Positions 55,988 through 63,943 of a stretch of 64,000 bases of DNA are shown here, piece by piece (the stretch's first letter is position 1; each line of letters opens with the position of its first letter). The position numbers were made by a program, and so were the translations under genes. Under the pieces are notes generated by a model. That model did not search any database. It was not told the DNA's origin and saw only the letters and a list, made by a program, of their open reading frames with translations. The DNA lies in the NCBI GenBank assembly GCA_012838805.1, contig DUON01000017.1, positions 47,994 through 111,993 on the forward strand, read 5' to 3'. The DNA is from Clostridiales bacterium. Lineage in GTDB: Bacteria; Bacillota; Clostridia; Christensenellales; DTU072.

Positions 55988-57210
55988 GAAACCTTGAAAC
56001 AAAAGTTGAACTTCTTGCCCCTGCTGGCAATATAAAAAAACTGCGTAACGCACTACATTTTGGAGCCGACGCCGTATACGGCGGAGGGAAAAGAATGGGG
56101 CTAAGGGCTTTTGCGGATAATTTTGAACCGGAAGAGCTTAGCTTGGCGGCGGCATTATGCCATGAAAAAAACAAGAAATTTTATATAACCGTCAATATAT
56201 TCGCCCAAAACCAAGACTTTGGATACCTGAAAGAGTACCTTCAGATATTAGACCAGGCGAAAGTAGACGCTCTTATAGTATCGGATGCGGGCGTGGTATC
56301 CTTTATTAAAAAACATCTTCCCAATATGGACATTCATCTTTCCACACAGGCGAATACGACCAATAAGTACGCCGTCAGCTTTTGGAAAGATATTGGGATA
56401 AAAAGAGTGATACTGGCAAGAGAGATGTCGCTTGATGAGATAAGGGAGACTGCGGACTTCGTAAATGGAGATGTCGAGCTTGAGGTCTTTATTCACGGGG
56501 CTATGTGCGTGGCGTATAGCGGAAGATGTCTCTTGTCGTCTTATCTTACGGACAGAGACAGCAATCGGGGGGAATGCGTTCAGGCGTGCCGGTGGCAGTA
56601 TAAATTCACCGAAGCCACAAGACCCAATAAAAAGCTGACTCTTGAAGAAGACGAAAGGGGAAGCTATATCTTGAATTCCAAGGATTTATGCGCCATGCCT
56701 TTTATCGATAAAATAGTCCAAACGGGGGTTTCCAGCTTAAAAATAGAGGGCAGAATGAAATCAGAATACTATGTGGCGACCGTTGTCAATGCTTATAGGA
56801 AAAGGCTGAATGATATCTATGACGGCAAGCCTTATGACCTGCGCCTTATGGAAGAGCTTAAAAAGATAAAGCACAGAGACTATACCGAGGGGTTTTTCTT
56901 TGGCAAAGAGGCGGGAATCTGTTATCGCACATCCGCACCCAGAAGCGAATATGACTTTGTCGCAGAGGTTTTGGGTTATGACGAGGAGAAAAAAGCCATA
57001 ATCGTCGAACAGAGAAACCGTTTTTATCAAGGCGAGGAACTGGAGATATTGTCGCCGACAGAATATGACAATCAGAAACTTATAGTTGACAGAATTTATG
57101 ATAAAGATAATAATATTATAAAAGACTGCAAACTTGTACAACAGACGCTATATATTGAGAGTGAAATAAAACTTGAAAAACATGATATTTTGAGAAGGAG
57201 AAAGGCATGA
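55984..57210 (+). CDS. trhP: U32-family tRNA hydroxylation protein TrhP
   Basis: The 408-residue protein has U32 features: LLAPAGNIKKLRNALHFGADAVYGGG, the ETAD-like region, then VEVFIHGAMCVAYSGRCLLSSYLTDRDSNRGECVQACRW, with the Cys that bind an iron-sulfur cluster, and CAMPFIDKI. Such proteins act in prephenate-dependent hydroxylation of tRNA U34, the step before TrmR. Bacillus uses two (TrhP1, TrhP2); only one is seen here. It overlaps both neighbours by 4 bases. Confidence 0.86.
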   Translation: MRNLETKVELLAPAGNIKKLRNALHFGADAVYGGGKRMGLRAFADNFEPEELSLAAALCHEKNKKFYITVNIFAQNQDFGYLKEYLQILDQAKVDALIVSDAGVVSFIKKHLPNMDIHLSTQANTTNKYAVSFWKDIGIKRVILAREMSLDEIRETADFVNGDVELEVFIHGAMCVAYSGRCLLSSYLTDRDSNRGECVQACRWQYKFTEATRPNKKLTLEEDERGSYILNSKDLCAMPFIDKIVQTGVSSLKIEGRMKSEYYVATVVNAYRKRLNDIYDGKPYDLRLMEELKKIKHRDYTEGFFFGKEAGICYRTSAPRSEYDFVAEVLGYDEEKKAIIVEQRNRFYQGEELEILSPTEYDNQKLIVDRIYDKDNNIIKDCKLVQQTLYIESEIKLEKHDILRRRKA

Positions 57211-58307
57211 GGAATAAAAAGACAATAGTAATACTGACAGACAACAGCAGCCGCAACACTAGTGCCGCCATTAAAGAGCGTTTTAGAGGGCAAAAAGATA
57301 CGCTTGTTATTATTATTGCCGAAAGCGAGCTGGACAGTTATCTGAAAAATATCGCCATAAATTATTTTTTCAAAGAAGAAACCAAGTTGAGGAATTTATA
57401 CGACAAGTATACCGAGCTTATGCAAGAAAGGAAAATGGACAAGCTTGTCCCTCAAAAGGTGTCGTATAACAGGAAATCGCCTGTCCATAGAAGAGTACAT
57501 AATGTATTTTTAAGGTATTCTCCCGATATCGTCATAGCCATGACGCCCAAAATGCTTACCGCTTCGCTTGCCGTGAAAGAAAAATTAAGGTCCAAAGCCA
57601 AGGTGATAGTGGTCTTAGACGAATTTTGCCTCAACAAACAGCTTGTCAATAAGAATACAGACTATTATTTTGTGGACAATCACGACATAAAAGAGGAACT
57701 ATTGTCGCTGAGTATCGACGAGGATAAGATAATGGTCTCTAATATCCCCGTAAAGAAAGCCTTTTCAAAGAGCTTGAGCCGAGAAGAGGCGTTGAAGGTG
57801 TTTGATTTTGAGGACAGACCTACGGTTATGCTTGTGGCTTCCCAATACGGCGATGAAAAATTCAAAAAACTTATCAATGCCCTTGCCCATGCGAAATTAG
57901 ATATCAATGTATTGGTAGCTTGCGGTTACAGCAGAAGACTGCTGGCGTATGTTAGAGAAAAGACAGATTTCTTAGGGCTCAACGAGGGCATAGACATGAA
58001 CGCGGGATATTGTTGTTCGGATATCGTGATAGCCCGACCTACTGCTACCGTTCTTGCGGAAGCTCTCTATAAAAAGAAACTTATCTTTTCCATATATCCA
58101 AGCGGCGAAATGGAAAGGAGAACGCATGACTACTTGGGACTTGACCTTATCGCGAAAATGGACAACGAAAATATGGTTATCGACAAGATAAAGGAATATT
58201 TAGAGAACAAAGACAATTTTGAAGCGATGCGCAGATTAATTGATAACGCCGTTGAGGGTGAGCCTGCACAAAAAATCGCGTCAAAACTCTATGAAATGAT
58301 GACATGA
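57207..58307 (+). CDS. GT28-type glycosyltransferase, MGDG synthase/UgtP-like
   Basis: The 366-residue protein has two Rossmann-like halves. The first contains VVLDEFCLNKQLVNKNTDYYFVDNHDIKEELLSLSIDEDKIMVSNIPVKKAF, which mirrors the acceptor-domain end of MGDG synthase and UgtP. The second contains CCSDIVIARPTATVLAEALYKKKLIF, the donor-sugar site. It should transfer a sugar from a UDP-sugar to a lipid such as diacylglycerol; donor and acceptor are not determined. The similarity is distant. It overlaps trhP and bioY by 4 bases each. Confidence 0.7.
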   Translation: MRNKKTIVILTDNSSRNTSAAIKERFRGQKDTLVIIIAESELDSYLKNIAINYFFKEETKLRNLYDKYTELMQERKMDKLVPQKVSYNRKSPVHRRVHNVFLRYSPDIVIAMTPKMLTASLAVKEKLRSKAKVIVVLDEFCLNKQLVNKNTDYYFVDNHDIKEELLSLSIDEDKIMVSNIPVKKAFSKSLSREEALKVFDFEDRPTVMLVASQYGDEKFKKLINALAHAKLDINVLVACGYSRRLLAYVREKTDFLGLNEGIDMNAGYCCSDIVIARPTATVLAEALYKKKLIFSIYPSGEMERRTHDYLGLDLIAKMDNENMVIDKIKEYLENKDNFEAMRRLIDNAVEGEPAQKIASKLYEMMT

Positions 58308-58822
58308 TAATAGGGAAAAGAACCCGAAGCGTTGTATATATAGCTCTTATGACGGCAATCACCGTCGCTCTTTCATTTGTCAAGATACCTTTCTATTCCG
58401 TACCTTTCACATTGCAGACGCTTGCGGCGATGCTTGCAGGGGTTTTGCTTAGAAAGTGGGAGGGAACAGCGTCACAAGTTTTATATATTGCGATTGGGCT
58501 TGTCGGACTGCCTGTTTTCTCTCAAGGAGGGGGTTTAGGCTACATATTCAACCCTACTTTCGGCTATATCCTTTTCTTGCCCGTATTGACAATATTGGTC
58601 TCTTTTCTTTATAGACCTTTGAAAGTTTTCGGACTCATTTTGCCGTCAATTTTGCTTTTATTGTTTGGGGCAATGTATTATCTAATCTTTATCAACAACG
58701 ATATGACGATAGGCTCCGTCTTAATCAGCTTTATGCTGATTTTTATCCCTGCGGAAATCATAAAATCGCTTGCTGCGTACTATTTAGGCGTTAAATTAAA
58801 ACCGCTTCTATACCGTGAATGA
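58304..58822 (+). CDS. bioY: Biotin transporter substrate-binding subunit BioY
   Basis: The 172-residue membrane protein has about five to six helices and the BioY signature PFYSVPFTLQTLAAMLAGVLLRKWEGTASQVLYIAIGLVGLPVF near the start. It captures biotin for an ECF-type ATP-driven importer whose energising subunits are not in the window. The C-terminal part is less conserved. It overlaps the preceding gene by 4 bases. Confidence 0.86.
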   Translation: MIIGKRTRSVVYIALMTAITVALSFVKIPFYSVPFTLQTLAAMLAGVLLRKWEGTASQVLYIAIGLVGLPVFSQGGGLGYIFNPTFGYILFLPVLTILVSFLYRPLKVFGLILPSILLLLFGAMYYLIFINNDMTIGSVLISFMLIFIPAEIIKSLAAYYLGVKLKPLLYRE

Positions 58823-58962
58823 AATCGCTTTTATAAGTGGGCATAATAATTCCAAATTGAATTAACTTTCCCCCAAAAACTCTTTAATCATAGAAAGGAA
58901 AAAAGTTCATAAAGAGCTTGTCGAAAACAATAACAAAGGATTGTTAATGTATGTCATGAACT

Positions 58963-59021
58963 GCTTTCGTAAGGAAAGCGGAACAAAGGGTGAAAAGTTC
59001 CGCTTTCTCAGAAAGCGGAAC
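58963..59021. repeat. Alternating complementary arms between convergent genes
   Basis: Four arms are seen: GCTTTC (58963-58968), GAAAGCGGAAC (58974-58984), GTTCCGCTTTC (58997-59007) and GAAAGCGGAAC (59011-59021). Arms 1-2, 2-3 or 3-4 can pair in mutually exclusive ways. Confidence 0.85.
58993..59021 (-). terminator. Terminator for the minus-strand membrane gene
   Basis: The last two arms form an 11-bp stem with a 3-nt loop. Read on the minus strand it is followed by TTTT. It lies 5 bases after the stop codon of the gene at 59026-59631. Confidence 0.75.
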
Positions 59022-59025
59022 TAAA

Positions 59026-59631
59026 TCATTCGTCCAACATTCTACCCGCTTCAAAGTAATAGCTCATCTTGTTTGGTCTTGCAGGCATAAATCTTATTAC
59101 AAGCGTCAATAGCACAACAGCGGTACTGCCAGCTACTACCGCCCAGCTAAATGGGGCGTCTAAATTTATGACTCCGCCGATTTGTGTGAGAATGGACGCT
59201 ATTAGGATTGCCAACACGCTTGAAATAAAGCTATATTTTGCGTTCCTTGTAAAAAGCATGGCAAGCACTCCGACAATCAGAGCATAGAATACATTTACGC
59301 CACCCCAGAAAGTATTATCAAACAAAAGAGCCAGTCTTGTGCTTCCATAGACAAGCCCTGCAAGCAGCAGCGTTATAAAGAATGTAATCAGCCTATTGGA
59401 CCATTTGCCTTTTACGACAAGCAGAATTGCGCATAAAACATATAAAAGCATAGAGCCTATGCTGAATACAAGAAAATTTGTCTCAACGGTAGGTATGAAG
59501 TTCAGACCCACAATCAGAGCAAGCAGAATCACCGCCGCTATCGTGGGAATGTTGAAGTCTTTCAAAGCTTGGTTTCCCAAACCTATCAATACCAGCACTC
59601 CGAGTATCACTAAAATAATTGAACCAACCAT
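59026..59631 (-). CDS. Seven-helix membrane protein of unknown function
   Basis: The 201-residue protein is almost entirely hydrophobic, with about seven predicted membrane helices, short loops and a basic/acidic C-terminal tail (ARPNKMSYYFEAGRMLDE). I do not recognise the family. GAGAGGTAAAATT precedes the ATG at 59631; a longer upstream reading frame without this site is discounted. It is divergent from the RluD gene. Confidence 0.75.
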   Translation of the reverse strand: MVGSIILVILGVLVLIGLGNQALKDFNIPTIAAVILLALIVGLNFIPTVETNFLVFSIGSMLLYVLCAILLVVKGKWSNRLITFFITLLLAGLVYGSTRLALLFDNTFWGGVNVFYALIVGVLAMLFTRNAKYSFISSVLAILIASILTQIGGVINLDAPFSWAVVAGSTAVVLLTLVIRFMPARPNKMSYYFEAGRMLDE

Positions 59632-59716
59632 AATTTTACCTCTCTTATTGGTAGTTTGTTTTTCATTAATTGTTTTTATACAGAAAATATAAACTGCAAA
59701 AAAAACGGGCATTTGA

Positions 59717-59744
59717 TTGACTTTTTGTATATAGATGATATAAT
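59717..59744 (+). promoter_or_regulatory. Promoter of the RluD-like gene
   Basis: TTGACT, a 16-bp spacer and a perfect TATAAT (59739-59744) lie 25 bases upstream of the start. Confidence 0.75.
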
Positions 59745-59769
59745 TTATAAGAATATATTAAGGATTTCT

Positions 59770-60495
59770 ATGAGAAATTTTGGACTTGAAGACATTAACA
59801 TAGTATATGAAGACAACCATATCTTAGTTGTTGTCAAACCTCAAAACATGCCCGTTTGTCCTGACGCCAGCGGCGATAAGGATTTATTATCTATCTTAAA
59901 AGAATATTTAATTAAGAAATACGAAAAAAAAGGCGATGCTTTTGTAGGAATGGTCCATAGGCTGGACAGACCCACGGGCGGAGTCATGGTATTTGCCAAG
60001 ACCTCCAAAGCGGCGAAAAGGCTGTCCGAGGGGCTAAGAAGAGGCGAGATTGAAAAAAGGTACTTTTCTATTGTGCACGGTGTGCCAAAAGATAAGCAGG
60101 CTCAACTCACTCATTATATTATAAAAAGCCCGACCAGGAATATGGTGTATACCGTTCCCATGGCTACCGAAGGCGCCAAGAAAGCCGTTTTGTTTTATAA
60201 GCTGCTTGCCGTCAACGACAAAATTAGTCTTGTGGACATACGGCTTAAGACAGGACGCAGCCACCAAATAAGAGTTCAAATGGCGGCTATCGGCACTCCT
60301 CTGTTTGGAGACCAAAAGTACTCCGAGGGCAGAACGCTACCCAGATATAATATCGCATTATGGGCGACGGAACTCAAGCTTTTTCATCCCGTCACAAAGG
60401 AAAGAATGGTTTTTAGGGTCTATCCCCCTATAGACAAGATTCCTTGGAAATATTTTGATGTAAACAGATTTTTATCAATTAATATTAAATACTAA
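59770..60495 (+). CDS. RluA/RluD-family pseudouridine synthase
   Basis: The 241-residue enzyme isomerises uridine to pseudouridine in rRNA or tRNA. The catalytic Asp is D66 in VHRLDRPTGG, and LKTGRSHQIRVQ is the other family hallmark. It lacks an N-terminal S4 domain, so it is closer to RluA-type than to full RluD. The ATG at 59770 has AAGGAT upstream; an overlapping longer frame is discounted. The target base is unknown. It is followed by the acyl-CoA ligase after 30 bp. Confidence 0.88.
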   Translation: MRNFGLEDINIVYEDNHILVVVKPQNMPVCPDASGDKDLLSILKEYLIKKYEKKGDAFVGMVHRLDRPTGGVMVFAKTSKAAKRLSEGLRRGEIEKRYFSIVHGVPKDKQAQLTHYIIKSPTRNMVYTVPMATEGAKKAVLFYKLLAVNDKISLVDIRLKTGRSHQIRVQMAAIGTPLFGDQKYSEGRTLPRYNIALWATELKLFHPVTKERMVFRVYPPIDKIPWKYFDVNRFLSINIKY

Positions 60496-60525
60496 AAAAA
60501 CAGACTTATACAAAGGAAAAACTAT

Positions 60526-62184
60526 ATGCAACTGACGACCCAAACATTAGGCGAAGTCTTGACAAATCTTGCACGCAACCATGCAGATGAAATTGCTATC
60601 AAGTACAATGACCGCGATTTTCAATTGACTTGGTCCGAACTCAATCAAGCGGCGGAGAAGTTAGCCAAAGGTTGGCTTAAGCTGGGTATAAAAAAAGGCG
60701 ACCATGTGGCTATTTGGGCGACAAACATTCCCGAATGGCTTTTGACACTTTTTTCAACGGCGAAGATAGGCGCTATTTTAGTTACCGTAAACACCAATTA
60801 TAAGAGCTTTGAACTTGAATATCTGCTTAGACAGTCGGATACCAAAGCACTTGTGCTTATGGACGGGTTTAAGGATGCGGATTATATCAAGATTATTAAT
60901 GAGGTGTGTCCTGAATTGAGCTGTGCCAATGACGGAATGATTAAGTCCTCAAAATTCCCTTATTTGGAACATATATTGTACGCCGGCAACAATCTTCCCG
61001 ACGGTATGATACATTTTGATAAGTTATATGAGCTTGGCGAAGAGGTCTCAGACGACGAACTCAACAAGGTTATGAACTCTTTGAACTGTCATGATGTCAT
61101 CAATATGCAATATACTTCGGGTACTACAGGCTTTCCCAAGGGCGTCATGCTCACTCATTTTAATATTATCAATAACGGAAAGACCATTGGAGAGGGGATG
61201 GAATTCACCAATAAGGACAAGCTTTGCATAACCGTTCCGCTGTTCCATTGTTTCGGGCTTGTGCTTGCTGTCATGGCATGCATAACCAACGCTACCTCTA
61301 TGGTGATTGTCGAATATTTCCAACCGCTTAAGGTTATGAAAGCGTGTCAAGAAGAGAATTGTACGGCTTTGCACGGCGTGCCTACGATGTTTATTGCCAT
61401 TTTGGAACATCCTGATTTTCATAAGTATAAATTCAATTTAAGAACGGGAATCATGGCAGGTTCGCCTTGTCCCATTAAAGTAATGAAACAAGTCATATCC
61501 CAAATGGGGATGAAAGAGATAGTTGTTGTATACGGACAGACCGAATCTTCTCCGGGGTGTACGATGACCACCACAGATGACCCGATAGAAGCGCGTGTGC
61601 AAACGGTAGGGAAGGCTTTTCCCGGCGTGGAAATCAAAGTCATAGACCCCGAAACGGGCAAAGAGGTTGGACCCAATACTCCCGGCGAATTGTGCGCAAG
61701 AGGGTATAACCTTATGAAAGGGTATTATAAGATGCCCGAAGCCACCGCCCAAGCCATAGACGAAGAGGGCTGGCTGCATACGGGAGACTTATGCACCTAT
61801 GACGAAAAGGGTTATTTCAAGATTGTGGGCAGAATTAAGGATATGATAATAAGAGGCGGAGAGAATATATATCCCAAGGAAATAGAGGAATTTCTGTATA
61901 CCCACCCCAAGATTAAGGATGTGCAGGTGATAGGCGTTCCCTCAAAACAGTATGGGGAAGAGATAATGGCTTGCATTATTCTTAAGGAAGACGAAGTACT
62001 TACCCAAGACGAAGTTAAGGAATTTGTCAGAAGCCATATGGCAAGGCATAAGACGCCCAAGTATGTTAGGTTTATGGACAGTTTCCCCACGACCGCAAGC
62101 GGTAAGATACAGAAGTACAGATTAAGGGAAGAGGCGATAGAGCTGTTGAATTTAAGCGAAGATGCCGCGATAGAAACGGCATAA
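60526..62184 (+). CDS. Fatty/aryl acyl-CoA synthetase
   Basis: The 552-residue adenylate-forming ligase has YTSGTTGFPKGVMLTH (P-loop), YGQTESSPG, the AMP motif GWLHTGDLCTYDEKGYFKIVGRIKDMIIRGGENIYPKEIE, and the catalytic Lys in ASGKIQKYRLRE. It activates medium or long-chain carboxylic acids to CoA thioesters; chain length cannot be read. The upstream gene is RluD-like, and downstream is a TIM-barrel epimerase. AAAGGAAAA precedes the ATG. Confidence 0.9.
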   Translation: MQLTTQTLGEVLTNLARNHADEIAIKYNDRDFQLTWSELNQAAEKLAKGWLKLGIKKGDHVAIWATNIPEWLLTLFSTAKIGAILVTVNTNYKSFELEYLLRQSDTKALVLMDGFKDADYIKIINEVCPELSCANDGMIKSSKFPYLEHILYAGNNLPDGMIHFDKLYELGEEVSDDELNKVMNSLNCHDVINMQYTSGTTGFPKGVMLTHFNIINNGKTIGEGMEFTNKDKLCITVPLFHCFGLVLAVMACITNATSMVIVEYFQPLKVMKACQEENCTALHGVPTMFIAILEHPDFHKYKFNLRTGIMAGSPCPIKVMKQVISQMGMKEIVVVYGQTESSPGCTMTTTDDPIEARVQTVGKAFPGVEIKVIDPETGKEVGPNTPGELCARGYNLMKGYYKMPEATAQAIDEEGWLHTGDLCTYDEKGYFKIVGRIKDMIIRGGENIYPKEIEEFLYTHPKIKDVQVIGVPSKQYGEEIMACIILKEDEVLTQDEVKEFVRSHMARHKTPKYVRFMDSFPTTASGKIQKYRLREEAIELLNLSEDAAIETA

Positions 62185-62211
62185 CCAATAAGGGAGAGAG
62201 GAGATTTATTT

Positions 62212-63015
62212 ATGAAACTTGCGTTTTCCACATTAGCTTGTCCCGCATGGGATTTTGAGGAGATATTCTCCACCGCCGTTGATTTTGGATTTGACGGCAT
62301 AGAGATAAGAGGCATATCCAACGAGCTTTACGCACCGAGAATAAAAGCTTTCTTGGACGAGAACATAGACAAGACCTTAAGCATTCTTTCAAAAAGGAAT
62401 ATGGCTATAAGCTGTCTAACAAGTTCGGCGTGCCTTGCCGACAAAGGAAAAATAGACAGCGCCATAAAGGAAGTCAAGGAGTATATAGACTTGGCAGAAA
62501 AGCTAAGGTGCAGATATGTCAGGGTTATGTCCACTGGCGTGCCCCATAGGGATGAGGGAGATATTGAGCTTTGCAAAACTCAATATGAAGAGGTTTGCCG
62601 CTATGGCGAACAAAGAGGCGTCACTCCTATTATGGAAACGAACGCTATGTTTGTGGACACCAAGCTATTAAGGGATTTTATGCAATCCATAGGAAGCGAG
62701 AATAAAGGGGTGCTTTGGGATGTCAATCATCCTTACAGGTTCAACGGCGAGAGCGCTCATGAGACGGTTGAGAACATAGGGGAATTTATCAAATATGTTC
62801 ATATAAAAGACAGTATTGAAAAAGACGGCGAGACTGTTTATAAGCTCTTGGGATACGGCGATGTCCCGGTCAAGGAAGCGGTGAAAGCATTGAGAAAAAG
62901 AGATTTTGACGGATTTATGTCTTTGGAATGGGTCAAGAGATGGAACAAGAGCTTGGAAGAGCCTTATATCGTTATTCCTAATTATGCAGGTTATATGAAA
63001 GCATTAATTCAATAA
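62212..63015 (+). CDS. Sugar phosphate isomerase/epimerase-like TIM-barrel protein
   Basis: The 267-residue protein has the AP endonuclease 2/xylose isomerase-like barrel: FDGIEIRGI (strand 1-2 acidic), METNAMFVD (metal Glu), LWDVNHPYRFNG (Asp and His) and GFMSLEWVKRW (Glu). Metal ligands are present, so it is probably an active isomerase, epimerase or lyase; the substrate is unknown. AGAGGAG lies 9 bases before the ATG. It is 27 bp after the ligase gene. Confidence 0.8.
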   Translation: MKLAFSTLACPAWDFEEIFSTAVDFGFDGIEIRGISNELYAPRIKAFLDENIDKTLSILSKRNMAISCLTSSACLADKGKIDSAIKEVKEYIDLAEKLRCRYVRVMSTGVPHRDEGDIELCKTQYEEVCRYGEQRGVTPIMETNAMFVDTKLLRDFMQSIGSENKGVLWDVNHPYRFNGESAHETVENIGEFIKYVHIKDSIEKDGETVYKLLGYGDVPVKEAVKALRKRDFDGFMSLEWVKRWNKSLEEPYIVIPNYAGYMKALIQ

Positions 63016-63047
63016 TTTGCATACTATAAAACATAAGAGGATAAACG

Positions 63048-63311
63048 ATGAAGAAAATAAAGCTATTTTATCTAAGGTCTTGTCCTTATTGTAAAAAAGC
63101 TTTAACGGTCATTGAAAAATTAAAAGAAAAAGAATATAAGAATATAGAAATAGACATTGAGATGATTGAAGAGAGCGAGAACATAGAGCTTGCAAGCAGT
63201 TATGACTATTACTATGTGCCGGCATTCTTTGTGGATGAGAAAAAAGAGCATGAGGGAATAGTAATGGTGGCGGATATAAAAAGAATTTTTGAAAAAGCCT
63301 TAAGCGAATAG
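63048..63311 (+). CDS. Glutaredoxin-like thioredoxin-fold protein
   Basis: The 87-residue protein has the active-site motif CPYC at about residues 12-15 and a cis-Pro segment YVPAFFVD (about 58). The 13-residue lead and CxxC then cis-Pro spacing fit the glutaredoxin/NrdH fold. It is likely a disulfide reductase; its reductant is unknown. AAGAGGATAAACG precedes the ATG. Confidence 0.85.
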   Translation: MKKIKLFYLRSCPYCKKALTVIEKLKEKEYKNIEIDIEMIEESENIELASSYDYYYVPAFFVDEKKEHEGIVMVADIKRIFEKALSE

Positions 63312-63315
63312 GGTA

Positions 63316-63344
63316 TTGACAAAGCAAGCATGGAATGATAAAGT
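63316..63344 (+). promoter_or_regulatory. Rubredoxin promoter
   Basis: TTGACA, a 17-bp spacer and TAAAGT lie about 32 bases upstream of the rubredoxin start. The -10 matches poorly. Confidence 0.55.
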
Positions 63345-63375
63345 ATAGGTAACAAGGAATAGGAGGAAAAGCTTT

Positions 63376-63516
63376 ATGGCTAAATATATCTGTACTGTTT
63401 GCAATTATGTTTATGACGAAGAGACTGAGGGCAAGAAATTCGCAGATTTAGACGAGGACTGGGTATGTCCCGTTTGTGGCGCGCCCAAAGAGGAATTCGA
63501 GCTTTTGGAAGAGTAA
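63376..63516 (+). CDS. Short rubredoxin
   Basis: A 46-residue iron protein too short for usual ORF cut-offs. The four cysteines that hold the iron are C6 and C9 (CTVC) and C31 and C34 (CPVC), with the [14 protein letters not shown] block. Usual rubredoxins have about 29 residues between the two pairs; here there are 21, so a loop of about eight residues is missing, as in Desulfovibrio desulfuricans rubredoxin. It carries electrons in anaerobes, often to oxygen or peroxide-detoxifying enzymes. AGGAGG lies 9 bases before the ATG. Confidence 0.93.
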   Translation: MAKYICTVCNYVYDEETEGKKFADLDEDWVCPVCGAPKEEFELLEE

Positions 63517-63542
63517 GGACAGCCTATATTATATGATTGATG

Positions 63543-63574
63543 AAAAGCCGTCTTTGGGCGGTTTTTCTTTTTTT
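63543..63574 (+). terminator. Terminator after rubredoxin
   Basis: AAAAGCCGTC pairs with GGCGGTTTTT (two wobbles) around a 4-nt loop, and a long T run follows. Confidence 0.8.
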
Positions 63575-63626
63575 AACTTGAAATGAAATTTAAGAAAAAA
63601 TAAACACTAGGGATAGGATAAAGTAA

Positions 63627-63656
63627 TTGACAAATGTTCGGCATATGTGATAATAT
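63627..63656 (+). promoter_or_regulatory. Promoter of tRNA-Ser
   Basis: TTGACA (63627-63632), an 18-bp spacer and TAATAT (63651-63656) lie 26 bases upstream of the tRNA. Confidence 0.75.
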
Positions 63657-63682
63657 CATATAGCATAAAAAATATTTCAGCT

Positions 63683-63774
63683 GGAGAAATACCCAAGCGG
63701 CTGAAGGGGCGCCCCTGCTAAGGGCGTAGTACGAGAGAATCGTAGCGAGGGTTCAAATCCCTCTTTCTCCGCCA
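63683..63774 (+). tRNA. tRNA-Ser(GCT), CCA encoded
   Basis: A class II cloverleaf of 92 nt has acceptor GGAGAAA/TTTCTCC, anticodon arm CGCCC-CTGCTAA-GGGCG (anticodon GCT, reading AGC/AGT), a long variable arm (TACGAGAGAATCGTA) and T-arm GAGGG-TTCAAAT-CCCTC, followed by G and the encoded CCA. Confidence 0.96.
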
Positions 63775-63779
63775 TAGAC

Positions 63780-63889
63780 ACACGGCGTCAAGGCAGTCAT
63801 CGCCTCTTTGGCGGGTTGCGGTGCGGTAGCGTCCTCACCCTTGCATATCCGCAAGCGGATATGACGGCTCGGCAATACGCCGTGTTTTT
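63780..63889 (+). other. Hairpin-rich element after tRNA-Ser
   Basis: ACACGGCGT (63780-63788) pairs perfectly with ACGCCGTGT (63877-63885), followed by TTTT. Inside lie CGCC-TCTTT-GGCG and CATATCCG-CAAG-CGGATATG (63844-63863). It may be a long-looped terminator or a small structured RNA. SRP RNA often follows tRNA-Ser in Bacillota, but its GGAAGG tetraloop motif is absent. Confidence 0.6.
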
Positions 63890-63894
63890 ATATG

Positions 63895-63943
63895 CAAAAA
63901 AGCCCTGTTTTATCGCATTTTTGACAGGGCTTCTTGTTTTTCT
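63895..63943. terminator. Bidirectional terminator near the right edge
   Basis: AGCCCTGT and ACAGGGCT form an 8-bp stem around a 15-nt loop. On the minus strand it is followed by six T residues, so a minus-strand gene may end beyond 63943. The remaining 57 bases show only fragments of frames and support no gene. Confidence 0.7.

Noticed and set aside
58947..59024. A 25-residue frame between bioY and the membrane gene
   Set aside because: It runs through the hairpin arms and is best explained by them.
63780..63889. SRP RNA after tRNA-Ser
   Set aside because: The position fits, but the conserved GUCAGG and GGAAGG-AGCAGC motifs are absent on both strands.
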